The translations under genes and the position numbers were made by a program. This document shows, one piece after another, positions 23,842 to 35,687 of a stretch of DNA of 64,000 bases. The notes beneath the pieces are model-generated. The model did not search any database, was not told where the DNA came from, and was given only the letters and a program-made list of their open reading frames with translations. The DNA comes from Theropithecus gelada (Eukaryota; Chordata; Mammalia; Primates; Cercopithecidae). Within the stretch, counting starts at the first letter, position 1, and each line of letters begins with the position of its first letter. Where the stretch lies: assembly GCF_003255815.1 (NCBI RefSeq), contig NC_037670.1:62078031-62142030 (forward strand). Direction: 5' to 3'.

Positions 23842-24151
23842 AGGAGTTGTTTTTAATGGATATGGAGTTTCCACTTGAAAAGATAAAAAAAGTTCTGGAG
23901 ATGGATGGTTGTAATAGTTGTACAACAAGATGAGTGTATTTAGTTCCACTGCACAATACACTTATAGTTAAAATGGTAAATTTTATGTTATGTTTATTTT
24001 ACTATAATTTTTAAAAATAACAAGGTTTTTCATGATGAATTTAATGAACTGGCAATCTGTGTCCGGTTGGATTTCAGAATTGCTGTGGGCCAGTGACAGT
24101 GTATGTTTTCCTTCCCCACAGCCCCCAGTGGAACAGGACTCTTAATTGCAG

Positions 24152-24650
24152 TCCATTAGTCTCCTAGGCTGCTGTAACAAATTACCACACATGGTGGCTT
24201 AAAACAATGGAAATTCATTTTCTCACAGTTTGGGAGACCAGAAGTACAAAATCAATGTTGTACAAGTACAAAATCAGTGTTGGTAGGGATGGACTCTCTC
24301 TGAAGGTGCTGGGAGAGAACGCTTCCTTGTCTCTTCTGGCTTCTTGTGGCACCAAATGGTCCTTGGCTTAGAGATGGATGATGTTAAGCTCTACCTCCGT
24401 CATCATATGGCCTTCTTCTCTGGGTCTCTGGATCCCAAATATTCCTCTTCCTTCCTCTTACAAGGATGCTTATAATCGGATATAGGGACATCCCTAAATC
24501 CAGGATGATCTCATCTCAAGATCCTTAACTTGCATCTGCAAAGACTTTTTTTTTCCAAATAAGATTGTAATCACAGGTTCCCGGGTGAGGACTTGGACAT
24601 ATCTTTTTCAGCAGAGTGTGTTGGGGGTGGTCACCATTTGACCCACTACA
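24152..24650 (-). mobile_element. MLT1-type (MaLR) LTR
   Basis: Antisense MLT1: 'ttagtctcctaggctgctgt', 'ggtggcttaaaacaatggaa', 'aatccaggatgatctcatct' and 'catttgacccactaca'. A 22-bp tandem duplication ('agtacaaaatcaatgttg') lies at 24243-24286. Confidence 0.85.
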
Positions 24651-24899
24651 AGGAGTTATCCTACACCTGTCCCACAAGTACATGTTGGTTAAATGGGATG
24701 TAGATGACTTGTGTCTTTAGATTTCCTGGAGCATCAGACCAGAAAGGACAGCACTCAAGGTATTTCATGCAAGGTGCCTCCAACACACCTGAACCTAACT
24801 TAGATAATGAGCTTTCAGACTTTGAAGCTGGGCTTGATGCTGTAATGGAACAAGACATTGAGTAGCTCTTGGGAAGGGTAGGTGTGTTTTTCATATGGT

Positions 24900-25345
24900 T
24901 GGGGTACAAATAATTCTTAGTCAGAGGGCACAGAGGGCCAGAAGGCAGTTTGAAAACATGTCTGCTTAAGGCTTTGATCCTCCAATATAGAGAGGTAGGA
25001 CCTACATCCTCTCCCCTTGAACCTTGGTGGGTTTGTGGTTGTTCCATCAAATAGAATAGGGTGGACGTGCCATGTGACTTCAGAGGCTAAGTCATAAAGA
25101 ACATTAAAGCTGCCACCCAATTTTGGGGGACCTTCTCTCTGAGAAAAGTCAGCCACCATGTGAGAAGTTCAACCATGGCAACAGCATTCCACTGAAGCGG
25201 TAACATGCAGCCGTCCCTGCTGACTTCTTAGCTAACAGAGATAAAAAATCGTGAGTCATGGTGGACATCCCCGCTAGTCAGACCCTCAGAAGCCAGCATC
25301 TACAGCCAACTTTGGGTTGCAACAGCATGAGAGGCTCTAAGAAAA
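24900..25345 (+). mobile_element. Ancient LTR-like repeat (probably MaLR)
   Basis: 'tacatcctctccccttgaac', 'acttcagaggctaagtcata' and 'gtcagccaccatgtgagaag' form a series I associate with old mammalian LTRs of this class. Ends are not clear and the family is uncertain. Confidence 0.5.
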
Positions 25346-25354
25346 ACCTTTATG

Positions 25355-25740
25355 GACAGAGATGTTCATTACAATGTGATTTAGAGAAGTAAAATTGTAG
25401 AAATTGCTATCCCTCCAACAACAACAACAACAACAACAACAAAAAACAGCTATGAAACTGAAGTACCTCCCTTTAATGCTTAGTCTGCAGCCATTAACGA
25501 TTCTCATTGTGAAGACATGGAAAATTCTTCTATGATAAAACTACTATGCAAAATGTAAACACGGTAGAATCCACTTGTTGATATAGCACAAATGCATTGT
25601 AGTTGATCATTTCAGAATAAAATCTGAAAAATAATACACCAAAATGTTCCGAGGTTGACTACCAGAGATGGAAATCTTGGTTATTTTTTCCTGACTAAAA
25701 TTCTGTATTTCTTTAAATTCTAAACATTCACAGCAAGATC
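25355..25740 (+). mobile_element. L1ME-type 3' fragment
   Basis: 'gagatgttcattacaatgtg', 'ggaaaattcttctatgataa' and 'aatacaccaaaatgttccga' followed by 'gagatggaaatcttggttat' fit an old L1 3' end. A CAA repeat has expanded inside it. Confidence 0.6.
25416..25446. repeat. (CAA)n microsatellite
   Basis: About nine CAA units ending in an A-run. Confidence 0.9.
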
Positions 25741-25849
25741 AGCTTAATGTGAGATGCTGCAATGAATCATTAGACACACTTCCCATTTTCACTCTATTGT
25801 ATAAATAAGTATTGTGTTCCTATTTGCAGAGGAAAGAGTTCAGTGGTTT

Positions 25850-26420
25850 CTCCCACTTCCTCTGCCACCACTTTTGTCCAAACCATCATCAGAACGCAGA
25901 GAACTGTCATGGTCCCTACCCAGTCTTCCAGTTTCCATTCCCTGCCACGCTCCACCCACATCAACCTGCTGTCCACGCAGCAACTGAGAGATCACCACAG
26001 TTCCCTGCTTATAATCTCTCAACAGTTTCCCCTTGATGTTAGGATAAGGAAGAATACATTAGAAACACTTTGCTGTGGTTCTGCCCACTAGGAACCTCGC
26101 CTGGCCCCTCACCTCATCTCATACCTCTCCTTCTGGATTGCAAGACCTCACCCCGCCGCCCTACATGGCTGTCCTCCAGTTCCTGCCCTCCCTGGGGTGC
26201 ACCTTTCCTGCTCCTCAACTGAGTGTCCTCCATGCAATCCTGCTGACATGGTTTACACATGGCCCCCTCCAGAGTGCCTTCCCCTCCCAGGCTCAGATCC
26301 AGTGGCTGGCAGTGCTCCCCACTATGCCGTCTCCTACCCGCAGTGCTCAACCCCTGCCCCTCAGCACCTGGCAGGTGGCCCGGTCCTTGCAGACCTAAAT
26401 TGGATGTGTCTTGAATGAAC
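25850..26420 (+). mobile_element. L2 LINE 3' part
   Basis: Follows the L2 3' ORF text: 'caaaccatcatcagaacgca', 'caacagtttccccttgatgt' plus 'taggataagg', 'ctcgcctggcccctcacctc', closing with 'gtcttgaatgaacgac'. Overlapping frames of 70-107 residues are decayed L2 by-products, not genes. Confidence 0.62.
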
Positions 26421-27863
26421 GACTATGTGGACAGCTGCAGGCAGGAGCAAGACCTGAGCAGTGGGTCCCAAAGCTTTCTGCTAGAGAAATCTCTCAGGCA
26501 TCCCACTGCAACCCACTGTACTCCTTACATAGGGACAAGAGGCCACCTCTCAACGAAAATGCAGGGCCTCACCGTGGAAAACTGGCCTGCTGAGACAAAC
26601 CAGGTTCAAGAATGTGTGCAATGCGAGCTTTGTTCTTGGAAGGAAATGACTGCGTAGTTGACAACTCTGAGAGATTCCCAAAGTACTTTTGACCGTGCTG
26701 TTCCAACGGAATCTAACAGTGTTTTCGAATGTTTGATAGAGCCACAGAGGCACGGGTGAGGCTGGACACATTGAGACAACAGCAAACCTCAAGTCATCTC
26801 ATACACTTGACAGTTGTGCACAGATAGTGATAAAAAGGAAACAAGGTCTGTGTTGACAGTATAGACTTTAGCGAGAATTGTCTTCACACAACCTTGTTCC
26901 CATGGTGAATTTGATCGGTAGAGCCAAGACCAGTAACTTGTATGTGTTCCTGGACAAATCCAACTAAAATAGTTCACTTGAGCACCAAGTTTTTTACTGC
27001 CTAGCAAAGCTCAGTTATTTTTCTGTAAAGAAAAATGTGACTGCCCTCTCCATGAGGCACTCACCTATCCTAGCTGCAGTGTAAGCCTCTTGCCCATCAC
27101 CATGAGGGGAGCAGGCCTGTTATTAAACCAATTTCCATGGTCCTCCTGTTGTTGTCCAGCTTGGTTGCTTACTTTCTCTGCAAACTGGTATCAAACTAGA
27201 AATAACTGTGGAACAATGCTCATATTTCACTTCTATCTTATTTCCTGCTCTGACTATTTAGTTTGTTGTTAAATGTCTCCCTGTCTGGATGGGGTCTGGG
27301 GGCACAGACAAGAGGGAAGGGGAATGAGGACTTACAAATTCATCCTGAACTCTGTTAGCTGCAGCAGTGGCATGAGTTAAGCAGGCCTGAAACCATATTA
27401 GATGTGTTTCTAGGAGTGAGCAAATGAATGAATGTGTTGGATTGATAAGAGCCAGGGTTCTCACTGTGCAAGAAGAGACACAGTAATTTGAAACGGGGAG
27501 AGGCAAAAAAGACCCCAGCCAATGTACTGAAATCAGAGGCTCTAGCTCTGTCCACACAAATGTCAAGAGCATGGAGCACACTTAAGGCTCAAGTTTAGTC
27601 TCTAAGAGGACCAGGGCTATTTGGGGAAATGGAAGCCTCCAGGTTGGAGAAAAGCACCTGGGTCTGGAACAGCTTGTTATGCCGGAAAGTAAGGAGGCGC
27701 TTGCTCTTCCTCACTTCCTTAGGTGCAACATGCCACAAGGATGCGTGAGTGCCTGGGTCACTGATTTGATTACGAAAATAATCGGGTGCAGTAATGAATT
27801 ACAAAACACTGGGGAAATGAGAATGCAGAGGAATACAATAATAGACGGATTGATTAAGTAATT
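26421..27863. other. Single-copy DNA
   Basis: 1.4 kb without a recognised repeat or exon. Frames up to 107 residues (27258-27581, minus) lack any known domain. Confidence 0.5.
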
Positions 27864-28163
27864 TTTTTTTTGTTCGTTTGAGACAGAGTCTCCCTCTGTC
27901 GCCCAGGCTGGAGTGCAGTGGCATAATCTCTGCTCACTGCAAGCTCCACCTCCCAGGTTCAAGCCATTCTCCTGCCTCAGCCTCCCTAGTAGCTGAGACT
28001 ACAGGTACCTGCCACCATGCCTGGCTAATTTTTTTTGTATTTTTAGTAGAGACAGGGTTTCACCGTGTTAGCCAGGATGGTCTCGATCTCCTGACCTTGT
28101 GATCCACCCGCCTCGGCCTCCCAAAGTGCTAGGATTACAGGCGTGAGCCACCGCACCTGGCCA
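27864..28163 (-). mobile_element. AluY-type SINE, full length
   Basis: Low-divergence copy with Y-type 'gatctcctgaccttgtgatc' and 'gttagccaggatggtctcg'. Perfect 13-bp target duplication 'tgattaagtaatt' at 27851-27863 and 28164-28176. Confidence 0.97.
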
Positions 28164-28239
28164 TGATTAAGTAATTAGTGGAGGAGGAGAAAGAGCTCTT
28201 GCTTACTGTTGAGGGCCAGAGGTAAGGGTTAAGAGATGC

Positions 28240-29010
28240 ATAATTTCAATCTATCTCAAGGAAACATCAGATGAAACCAAAATGAAGAATATCCTATTAA
28301 AAAAGAAAGGAAATGTTGGGACCTCTGTTCTTCAAAAATGTCAAAGTTAATCCCAGCTACTTGGGAGGCAGAGGCGAGAGGATCGTTTGAGCCCAGGAGA
28401 CTGAGGTTGCAGTGAGCCATGAGTGCACCACTGCACTCCAGCCTGGGCAATAGAGCAAGACCCTGTTTCAAAAAAATTATTTTAAAATGTCAAAATTACA
28501 GAAGAGGAGGGAAGACTGGAAATGTTCTGGATTAAGCGAGACTAAAGAGACATGACAAGAAAAAAATGTAATCCCTGCCCTTCGACTCTACTGGAAGGGA
28601 AAACGTTCAAGCAGATAATGCTGGGTTAAGTGGCATAGAAACGGCGGATAACAGTTTTGTCTCAGTTTAAACACACTCACGTTGGCACTGTGGCCAGGTA
28701 GGAGAGCAGCCCTGCTCCTGGGAATCACACACTGAAGTATTTAGGACCACAATGTATGTAACTTACAGAATAAACAGAGAGAGAGAGTAGACAATAAAGC
28801 AAAGAGAAAAATATAATAGCCGGTACACTGATTATTTACCTTACATTTATAACATTATACATGATATTATTTACATCACGCATACTACCTTTGTATTACA
28901 AATGTCAGAGTAGAAATCCAGGCAAAGATATTCAAGTATTCTTTATGCTACTTTTATTTTTGCAAATGTTTTATAATTCTTAAATTAAGTATTTTATTTC
29001 CTCTCTTGTC
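28240..29010 (+). mobile_element. Probable L1M 3' untranslated region, split by an Alu arm
   Basis: 'gaaacatcagatgaaaccaa', 'ttcttcaaaaatgtcaaag', 'gagactaaagagacatgaca' and later 'ccacaatgtatgtaactt' follow a recalled L1M 3' untranslated consensus. Ends and subfamily uncertain. Confidence 0.5.
28346..28483 (+). mobile_element. Alu right arm
   Basis: Only the second half: 'aatcccagctacttgggagg' to the A-tail. Exact 11-bp flanks 'aaaatgtcaaa' (28335-28345, 28484-28494) show it inserted as a short copy. Confidence 0.93.
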
Positions 29011-29115
29011 TTCCTAAACTGATTCCCCTTTGATGATTGAGGGAGAGTTTCTGCCACGCAGCATCACACAAACTGCCCGCAGTTGTCACAGTGAGTGATT
29101 AGAAACAGAAGACAG

Positions 29116-29417
29116 GGCCGGGCGCGGTGGCTCAAGCCTGTAATCCCAGCACTTTGGGAGGCCGAGACGGGCGGATCACAAGGTCAGGAGATCGAGACCA
29201 TCCTGGCTAACACAGTGAAACCCCGTCTCTACTAAAAAATACAAAAAACTAGCCGGGCGCAGTGGCGGGCGCCTGTAGTCCCAGCTACTCGGGAGGCTGA
29301 GGCAGGAGAATGGCGTGAACCCGGGAGGCGGAGCTTGCAGTGAGCTGAGATCCGGCCACTGCACTCCAGCCGGGGCGACAGAGCGAGACTCCGTCTCAAA
29401 AAAAAAAAAAAAAAAAA
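29116..29417 (+). mobile_element. Young AluY with Old World monkey-like bases
   Basis: Nearly all CpGs are intact, and the 15-bp flanks 'agaaacagaagacag' (29101-29115, 29418-29432) are identical. It reads 'ggctcaagcctgtaatccc', 'ggccgagacgggcggatcac' and 'gagctgagatccggccactg', where human AluY usually has ctcacgcc, gaggcggg and gagccgagatcgcgcc. I associate this combination with Alus of macaques and relatives. Confidence 0.95.
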
Positions 29418-29432
29418 AGAAACAGAAGACAG

Positions 29433-30007
29433 AGCACTTTGCTCACCCACGTGAAGGGCCCTAGCCAGGGCACCCTCCGGGCTTGTGTGACTGGGAGAAA
29501 ATCCCAATTCTGAAGAATATCTGTGGCCTTCCACCCACGCTTACCTTGGCTGAACCTTGTTCAAGAAAAAAAATCAATACTTTCATTGGTGCTAAGACAT
29601 GAATAGCTGAAGAGAACTCACTGGATTACTCCATCCAGACATCTACACTTCATGGGGATGTTTTGAGGCAAAGATATTTTATCTCCAAGGATTTCATGTC
29701 CAAGGGAGGACCCTTTGGGGTTTGCTCAGGTCCTACCATGGAGGTCACACATGCCAGTCCCCTCAGCCTGGGGATGGAGCAGCAGCCACCAGCGCCTGTA
29801 CAAGAACTTGGCTTCCTCTTGGGTCTGTTTGCCCTTTACTTTATGCCCCTCACTCCTGCTGCAAATACCCTCCCAACCTCACTGGAAAAGCTTTGTTTCT
29901 CCCATCAACAACATCCCTTCATGAAATTAGGAGTAGATGCTTTGTTCATACTAGACCAGCTCCCACCAACTACAAGGCCCTTCTGCAGTAATAACCTTTA
30001 TTTTTTA
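29433..30007. other. Single-copy DNA
   Basis: A 154-residue frame starts at 29663 but runs on into the Alu at 30008, and its unique part has no recognisable domain. No exon called. Confidence 0.5.
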
Positions 30008-30310
30008 TTTTATTTTATTTTGTTTTTGAGACAGGGCTTCACTCTCTCGCCTAGACCAGAGTGCAGTGGCATTATCTCAGCTCACCGTAACCTTCGCCTT
30101 CCAGGCTCAAGCGATTCTACTGCCTAACTCTCCCGAGTAGTTGGGATTATAGTCGACTGCTACTACCACTCAGCTAATTTTTGTATTTGTAGTAGAAACA
30201 GGGTTTCACCATGTTGGCCAGGCTGGTCTCAAACTCCTGACCTCAAATGATCCACCCGCCTCGGCCTCCCAAAGTGCTGGGATTACAGGTGTGATCTACT
30301 GCACCAGGCC
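30008..30310 (-). mobile_element. Alu SINE, full length
   Basis: TTTTA-type tail, 'gagacagggcttcactctct' to 'gcaccaggcc'. Flanks of the form 'ttattttt' on both sides. Diverged, older copy. Confidence 0.95.
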
Positions 30311-30314
30311 TTAT

Positions 30315-30460
30315 TTTTATACAGTTAAAATATATACATGCTCATTAGGGAAAACAGAAAATACAAAATGTATACAGAAAAAAAAAAAATCCCTCATGAT
30401 CCTGTGATTAGGGATAATCTGGGGCTTTTTCCTTTTACTCTTTTTTTCCTGTGCATGAAG
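30315..30460 (-). mobile_element. L1M 3'-end scrap
   Basis: 'ttaaaatatatacatgctca' and 'gaaaacagaaaatacaaaat' followed by 'ggataatctggggctttttc' resemble the antisense end of old L1 copies. Confidence 0.45.
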
Positions 30461-31204
30461 GAAGGGGGAAAAGTGATACTTGCTATTTAAAGTTTCCAGT
30501 GGCTTCTGAAGGGCACATTGAATTAAATCACAGCATTCCTTTCCAGTCCTCTGTGCAGCTAAGAACCTGGAAAGGTGGTGGGTTCCCAAAGGCAGACTGG
30601 AACTTGGCTTTCCTAGAAGCTGCTCAAGAGCAGGAGGTGCATGTGAGAGAATCTGAGTTTCGTGGGAGGGAGGAGCAGGAAGCAAGAGGAGAGGAGTGAG
30701 GCGGAGCCTGAGCTGCTCCGTTGGAGCAGGTGACAGCTAAACGTTGCCTGGTCAGGTGCCCTGGAACGGCAGGCCCCAGTGCAGGCGGCAAGCCCAGCTA
30801 GAATTCCTTCCTTGGTGCCTTGCCCTGCCCACCTGACACCCCGCATCAGCCAATCCTCTGTTCTTGAAGCCTGAACTTGCCTCCCCACAGGAAGCCACTG
30901 CCCTGACCACAGCCACCTGTGCCCCTGCCCAGGCTTAGAAGATCACACCAGCGTGTACCCACTTCCAGGGACAGAACCCAAAGGGGGAACCACGAAGTCA
31001 CCTGTGCAGGACCCAAATCTCCTGGGAGAAGAAGCCTTTTCCCATCTGGCCCCAAACAATAGTCTTCCTGGCCCCATCCCCAAACTTTCCCCCACCCTGC
31101 TATCTCCTTGTCCCAGCTCCCTCACCAGCCAGTCCGAAGGTATCTCAGGGCCCCGTTTCCCCTGGGGAGGAAAACACGGGGAGGCCATGAGTACAGGAGA
31201 AAAT
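30461..31204. other. Single-copy, GC-richer DNA
   Basis: No repeat recognised. Frames on both strands overlap and show no domain, so no exon is called. Confidence 0.5.
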
Positions 31205-31420
31205 AGGAAGTGAATCAAGTGACTGCAAATTTCAATAAGTGCCTGGAATGAAACATGAGGGCGTGACGGGAGATTGGAAATGTTCATTGGGTGGTCAGGG
31301 AAGAAAGTCCTTTGAGGAGGTGACATTAAGGCAGAGAACAAGACAACCATGAGAAGACTGGGGAGGCAGAAGAAAGCTCGGAAGTGAGGAGAGCTCCATG
31401 TGTTCTAGAACTGGCCAACA
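31205..31420 (-). mobile_element. L2-like fragment
   Basis: 'gtggtcagggaagaaagtcc' then 'tttgaggaggtgacattaag' corresponds to the antisense of the L2 segment containing 'gatgtcacctcctccaggaa'. It supplies the left arm of the inverted repeat. Confidence 0.45.
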
Positions 31421-31475
31421 CCTTTATGTCACCTCCTCAAAGGACTTTCTTCCCTGACCACCCGATGAACATTTC
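31277..31475. repeat. Near-perfect 55-bp inverted repeat, 89-bp spacer
   Basis: Left arm 31277-31331 begins 'gaaatgttcattgggtggtc'; right arm 31421-31475 ends 'gaccacccgatgaacatttc'. Read against each other, 53 of 55 positions pair. The spacer is 31332-31420. Both arms carry the same L2-like text in opposite orientation. Confidence 0.93.
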
Positions 31476-34279
31476 TCCTCTCCAGGATACCATCCTCTTG
31501 TTGGGAGAAACTTCCCTGGTTAGTTTTACCTCAGGTTCCAATGGGTGCACAGTTCCAAAAGTGTGGAGAGACCCTTCTCAGTTGCGAGACCATGAACCCA
31601 AAGCGCAAAGTCCTGAAGTTTTGTTGTAGCGTGGACGGCAAGGACAGTCTTTCTTCAATGTTCTTGGAAGATCCAAACCATAAAAACCTTCTTTTTTATC
31701 TCCTGAAAATACAATGTAGCTTAATAATCTACTGTTATAACATCAGCCCTCTTGCATGGGAAAGCTTTTACACAACCAGAAAACATGCAATGAAAATAAC
31801 AATTGAATGAAATCCCTTCATAAAATGTTTAAATGGCCAACCAGGTGATTAAATGTACCCGAAACTTTGTTTTCCCAGGAATACGGGATCGAGCATTGGC
31901 CATAAACTATTTTAACAATTTCAGCATTAGCTGGTTTAACATGAAAGTATTTTCTTGATATTTAATTAATTTTTTGGTCTTGCTTGGGTCAGTAGCTTTA
32001 TGCTAGGAAATTTGGTTATTTCTGTGGTTTATGATAACTTAGCATAATAACTATAATTGTGATTGGTAGCATATATTTAGACAGTAGATTTTTAGAAATC
32101 CCATACAATTTTGGAATATATGTTAGTATTATTCACAAAAACATAACTTAAAGAAGATTGAACATCATTTTGGCAATCCCATGTCCCTAAATATGTTAAA
32201 TAATCCTGTTTACCTCTTTTCTGGATATTTTCAGGGGCTCTCTGAGCCATCCAGAAAACCAGGCATTAGGAAAGACAATTTTGAAACTGAAATTTAATCT
32301 TGGAATTTCAGATTACCATAAATTATTTATTTTGCCAAAATGATGATTCAAATTTTAAAGAAGCAAAAACCTTTTATAACCTTTAATTTAAAAAAAAACA
32401 AACACACATTCTACTGTTTTTACACACCTTGCATGTAAAATTGTTTCTAATAGTGTTGATTGCATGTTACAATGGCGACTCTTAGCAATTTCAATTTTAA
32501 TGTAACACCTGGTAAGTTATGGTCTGATAAGGTTTGACTATTTCCAGCATAGCTAGGGGTGTGACCAACTCTACCTGTCCCCAGGTCTTACCTAGCTGGA
32601 AAGCAGGCAAGTTAAACAATTTTTAAAAGACAAAGAAGCAGCTTATGACCTTAAAGCATACAGTGAACCTAATATTTGAACGTAATTTAGACCACATGTT
32701 TACATTTTTAAGACAATTGTATTTTGCCAATAATCTTTAAAACTGTCTTTATTTCTCAAAGATTGCTAAAGTCATGTGAACTAAAAGGCATTATACTTCC
32801 TACTTTTCTGACAAAATATTTGATTTAAGCTCTTATTATTATTAAACCAATTAATTTAAAACTTTACAGACAGGATAAACAGTGACTTTTTCTTTATATT
32901 TAACCAGTTTGAACAGAGAGAAAGAGGCCAGAGACTGACTGGTAAGAAATTCTTACCCTTTTGCCAGCATGCCAGGTTTCTGGGTTCTCTCTCCCTGAGC
33001 CGCCCTGGCAGCCCTGCTTGACTGTATGCAAACAAACACATGGCCATGATTAAGAATATTCACAAATAGTTTACAAACTTCGGAGAAACTAGGCAGAGAG
33101 AGAAATATGACTCAAATTCTATTTGTGAGAGTATACTAAACACAAAGTATCAGGAAGGCTAAAATCCAAAAAATCAGTTTAAGGGAAAAAAAGCTAGTGT
33201 GCTTCATTAATTCCTGCAGGCCCCACAAAAGTAGCTTAGGAATTCCAGAAAAATGGAATGAATCATGACTTGCTAGAAATGCGTAGGAACACAGAACTAA
33301 ATGAAAGCATTCCACTAGGAACTAAAAAAATCATAGTTTTATACATATACATACACAAGCAAAGCCAGAAGAAAAATAAACAACAAACGAATGAAAACTA
33401 GAAGCAAAAACAAATGAGCAGGAAACCAACCCTAAATTTTCCTACTCAATTTACCCTGGTGGCTACAGCATTACATAGGGCCCCAGAAAACCCACATAAT
33501 GAATATTTTATTCCTGATACACAATTCAACATCCCCAAGTTCATCATACATCCTGTGCAATCAAGAAATCCACTTTAGGCACATGAGCAATAAGTACTCC
33601 AGCACTATCCATACAAAACCGTCAACATAGTGTGACGCAATGCAAGCATATATGTAAAATTTGGCTTTACACTAAATCCAGCTTCATGCTTAACTATATT
33701 ACAAAAGAACTGCCAAACTACTGATGCATTTTTACAATACTTCTTACTTTAATCAAGACTAAGAGCTTTAACTATGAAAATGTTAATTAGCCAAATGTTT
33801 CCAATTCTTTATCAGGTTTTAAAGAATATTTTATTATTTAAACTTTTTCCACATCTTTCTCCCCTACTTAATGATTCCTTACTACATTGTTTCATAAATA
33901 ACCTTTCCAAATCTGTAATTTGAACTTTTAGATAACTTCTGAATTCAACAAAATTACTTTTTTTTTTCCCCCCCACCAATAACATAACCCTTTCTGGTAC
34001 ATTTTGTATACAGAATTATGTCTTAACTAGAATTTTATCCTTAGTAATCTAAAACTTTAGTGAAACCCTAAAAAGCAAGAAATCCTGAAATATTAGATAT
34101 GGGCATTTATATATAAGAACAATTCCACAATTTTAGAAACATATTTCTACATATTACAACTCTTTCTTAATTGGAAATGATCTAGATATTAAGTGAGCAT
34201 TAAAAATAACCTTAAGATTTTAATTTACACAAAAAGTTTACCTAAAAAGTTTATCCCATTCACTGTACTTATTTTTTAC

Positions 34280-34520
34280 TTTCAACAAGTGATACATGAG
34301 ACATCAATTAACATATGTAAAATGAACATTGGTTTTGTCTGGGACAACTCAAAGTGGAGGGGGGCTTGGGGACTTTCAGATCATAAACTGTTGCATTCTT
34401 TTGAGTTTCTGAGGAGTCTTTCCAAAGGAAGTGACCAGATATACATTTATCTCAGTGAGACTTTGAATAGAATGGGAGGCAGGCTCACCCTAAGCAGCTC
34501 CCAGCTTGAATTAACACTGA
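34280..34520 (-). mobile_element. LTR block related to the copy at 23001-23451
   Basis: The reverse complement reads 'gctgggagctgcttagggtg', 'cctcccattctattcaaagt', 'gagataaatgtatatctggt', 'actcaaaagaatgcaaca' and 'aaaccaatgttcatttta', each matched in order within 23060-23290. The 3' third of that LTR is not seen here. Confidence 0.7.
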
Positions 34521-35646
34521 CATTTTAAAATATCTAGCAAAGACAAACATAAAATTCAGACAAAATGTATGCTGACAATTCTGAAGGCATTTCTATTTTT
34601 ATTCCACCAATAATTTTAAAGCTAACTTGTTTAGTAAAGTAATACTTTAAGTCACGTGAACTTGAAAATTGCTTAGACTTAACCAAAATTTTGGGTAAAG
34701 CAGTCTCCATGGCAGTTTGATTTTTAAAGGCCAAACCTCCCCAGACTCCAACAGGCACTGAGCCAAACCGTACCAAAGGAGGGCGTCACGCATTTACCAG
34801 GTCCCCTGCTTGGAACTGCGGCACAGAAACCTGGATGCATGCAATGCCATTCCACTTTCCATTCAACTGTAAACTCCAGATTCCAAACAATGTTAGGGCC
34901 AACCAGCATTGCAACTGGAGAGAAAATTCTAAGGAGGGTTAAAACTAGACCTCAGAACCTCTGCCGAGAGTGTCCTCTTTGGAGCGGCTGGGGTCCACAG
35001 GACCCCCACAGCATCCTCCGGTAGGGTCCAATCTTAGAGTTCCAGATGTTTCTGGCCTCAGGTGGGTGCCACATGCATGTTTTCCACTCCAGAGCCTACC
35101 ATGAGCTTTATAGGAATAGTCATGAACTATAATGACAAGAACAGGATGCTGGGTGAGCCTTTTTGTTCCTTAGCCAGTTGAATACGATAAGTAAAGAATT
35201 TAGCATAAGAAAAGAAGGTTTCTGTCCCCTGAAACACATGTGAGTTTGCTCTGAGCTGTGGTGCATGTAGGGATCAGGGACCACACTCAAAAAAGATTAA
35301 AAAACAAAACAAAACAAAACAAAAAAACTCCTTCCTACTTCAGGGCAGGGCAATTATTTCCACTCATTCTTAGACCTTCAGGCAGTACTGGGGAGTGACC
35401 CCAGCCGATTGCCCTCACTTTCCAAGGAGCTACTAGGAAACAGCCGATGAAAGACAGAAAAAGAAAGTGCCAGGGAGGGAAATAAAAAAGACCCAGGTTC
35501 CTTAAGTGAACCAAGAGGTGGTGGTCAGGCTTCTCCACATGGAAAGCCCTTAGTTTCACTGGCCACAGCCAGAAACCTGCAGTTGCTTCCATGTTTACGC
35601 GCTGCCCACCAAGCGTCCCAAGTTGGAAAGGAAAAGGTGGGGGGGC

Positions 35647-35687
35647 AGGGAGAGAGGGAGAGAGAGAGAGAGAGAGAAGGAGAGAGC
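35647..35687. repeat. GA-rich purine tract
   Basis: Nearly pure (GA)n after a run of G's at 35638-35645. All-purine on the plus strand. Confidence 0.9.

Larger units (their letters stand above)
22549..24010 (+). mobile_element. L1MB-type 3' end, split by an LTR and an Alu
   Basis: Sense L1: 'tcttctgcactgctagaggg', 'accatatgatccaaccattt', 'tgaaagaagccagtcacaaa', then after the LTR 'tgtaatggtggtttccagag' and after the Alu 'gttctggagatggatggttg' to 'atggtaaattttatgttatg'. The three pieces are collinear and together make one 3' end. Confidence 0.88.

Noticed and set aside
25794..26418. Several overlapping frames of 60-107 residues on both strands
   Set aside because: They lie in a decayed L2 element.
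29663..30127. A 154-residue frame that might look like a gene
   Set aside because: Its last 35 or so residues are translated Alu, and the unique part resembles no known protein.
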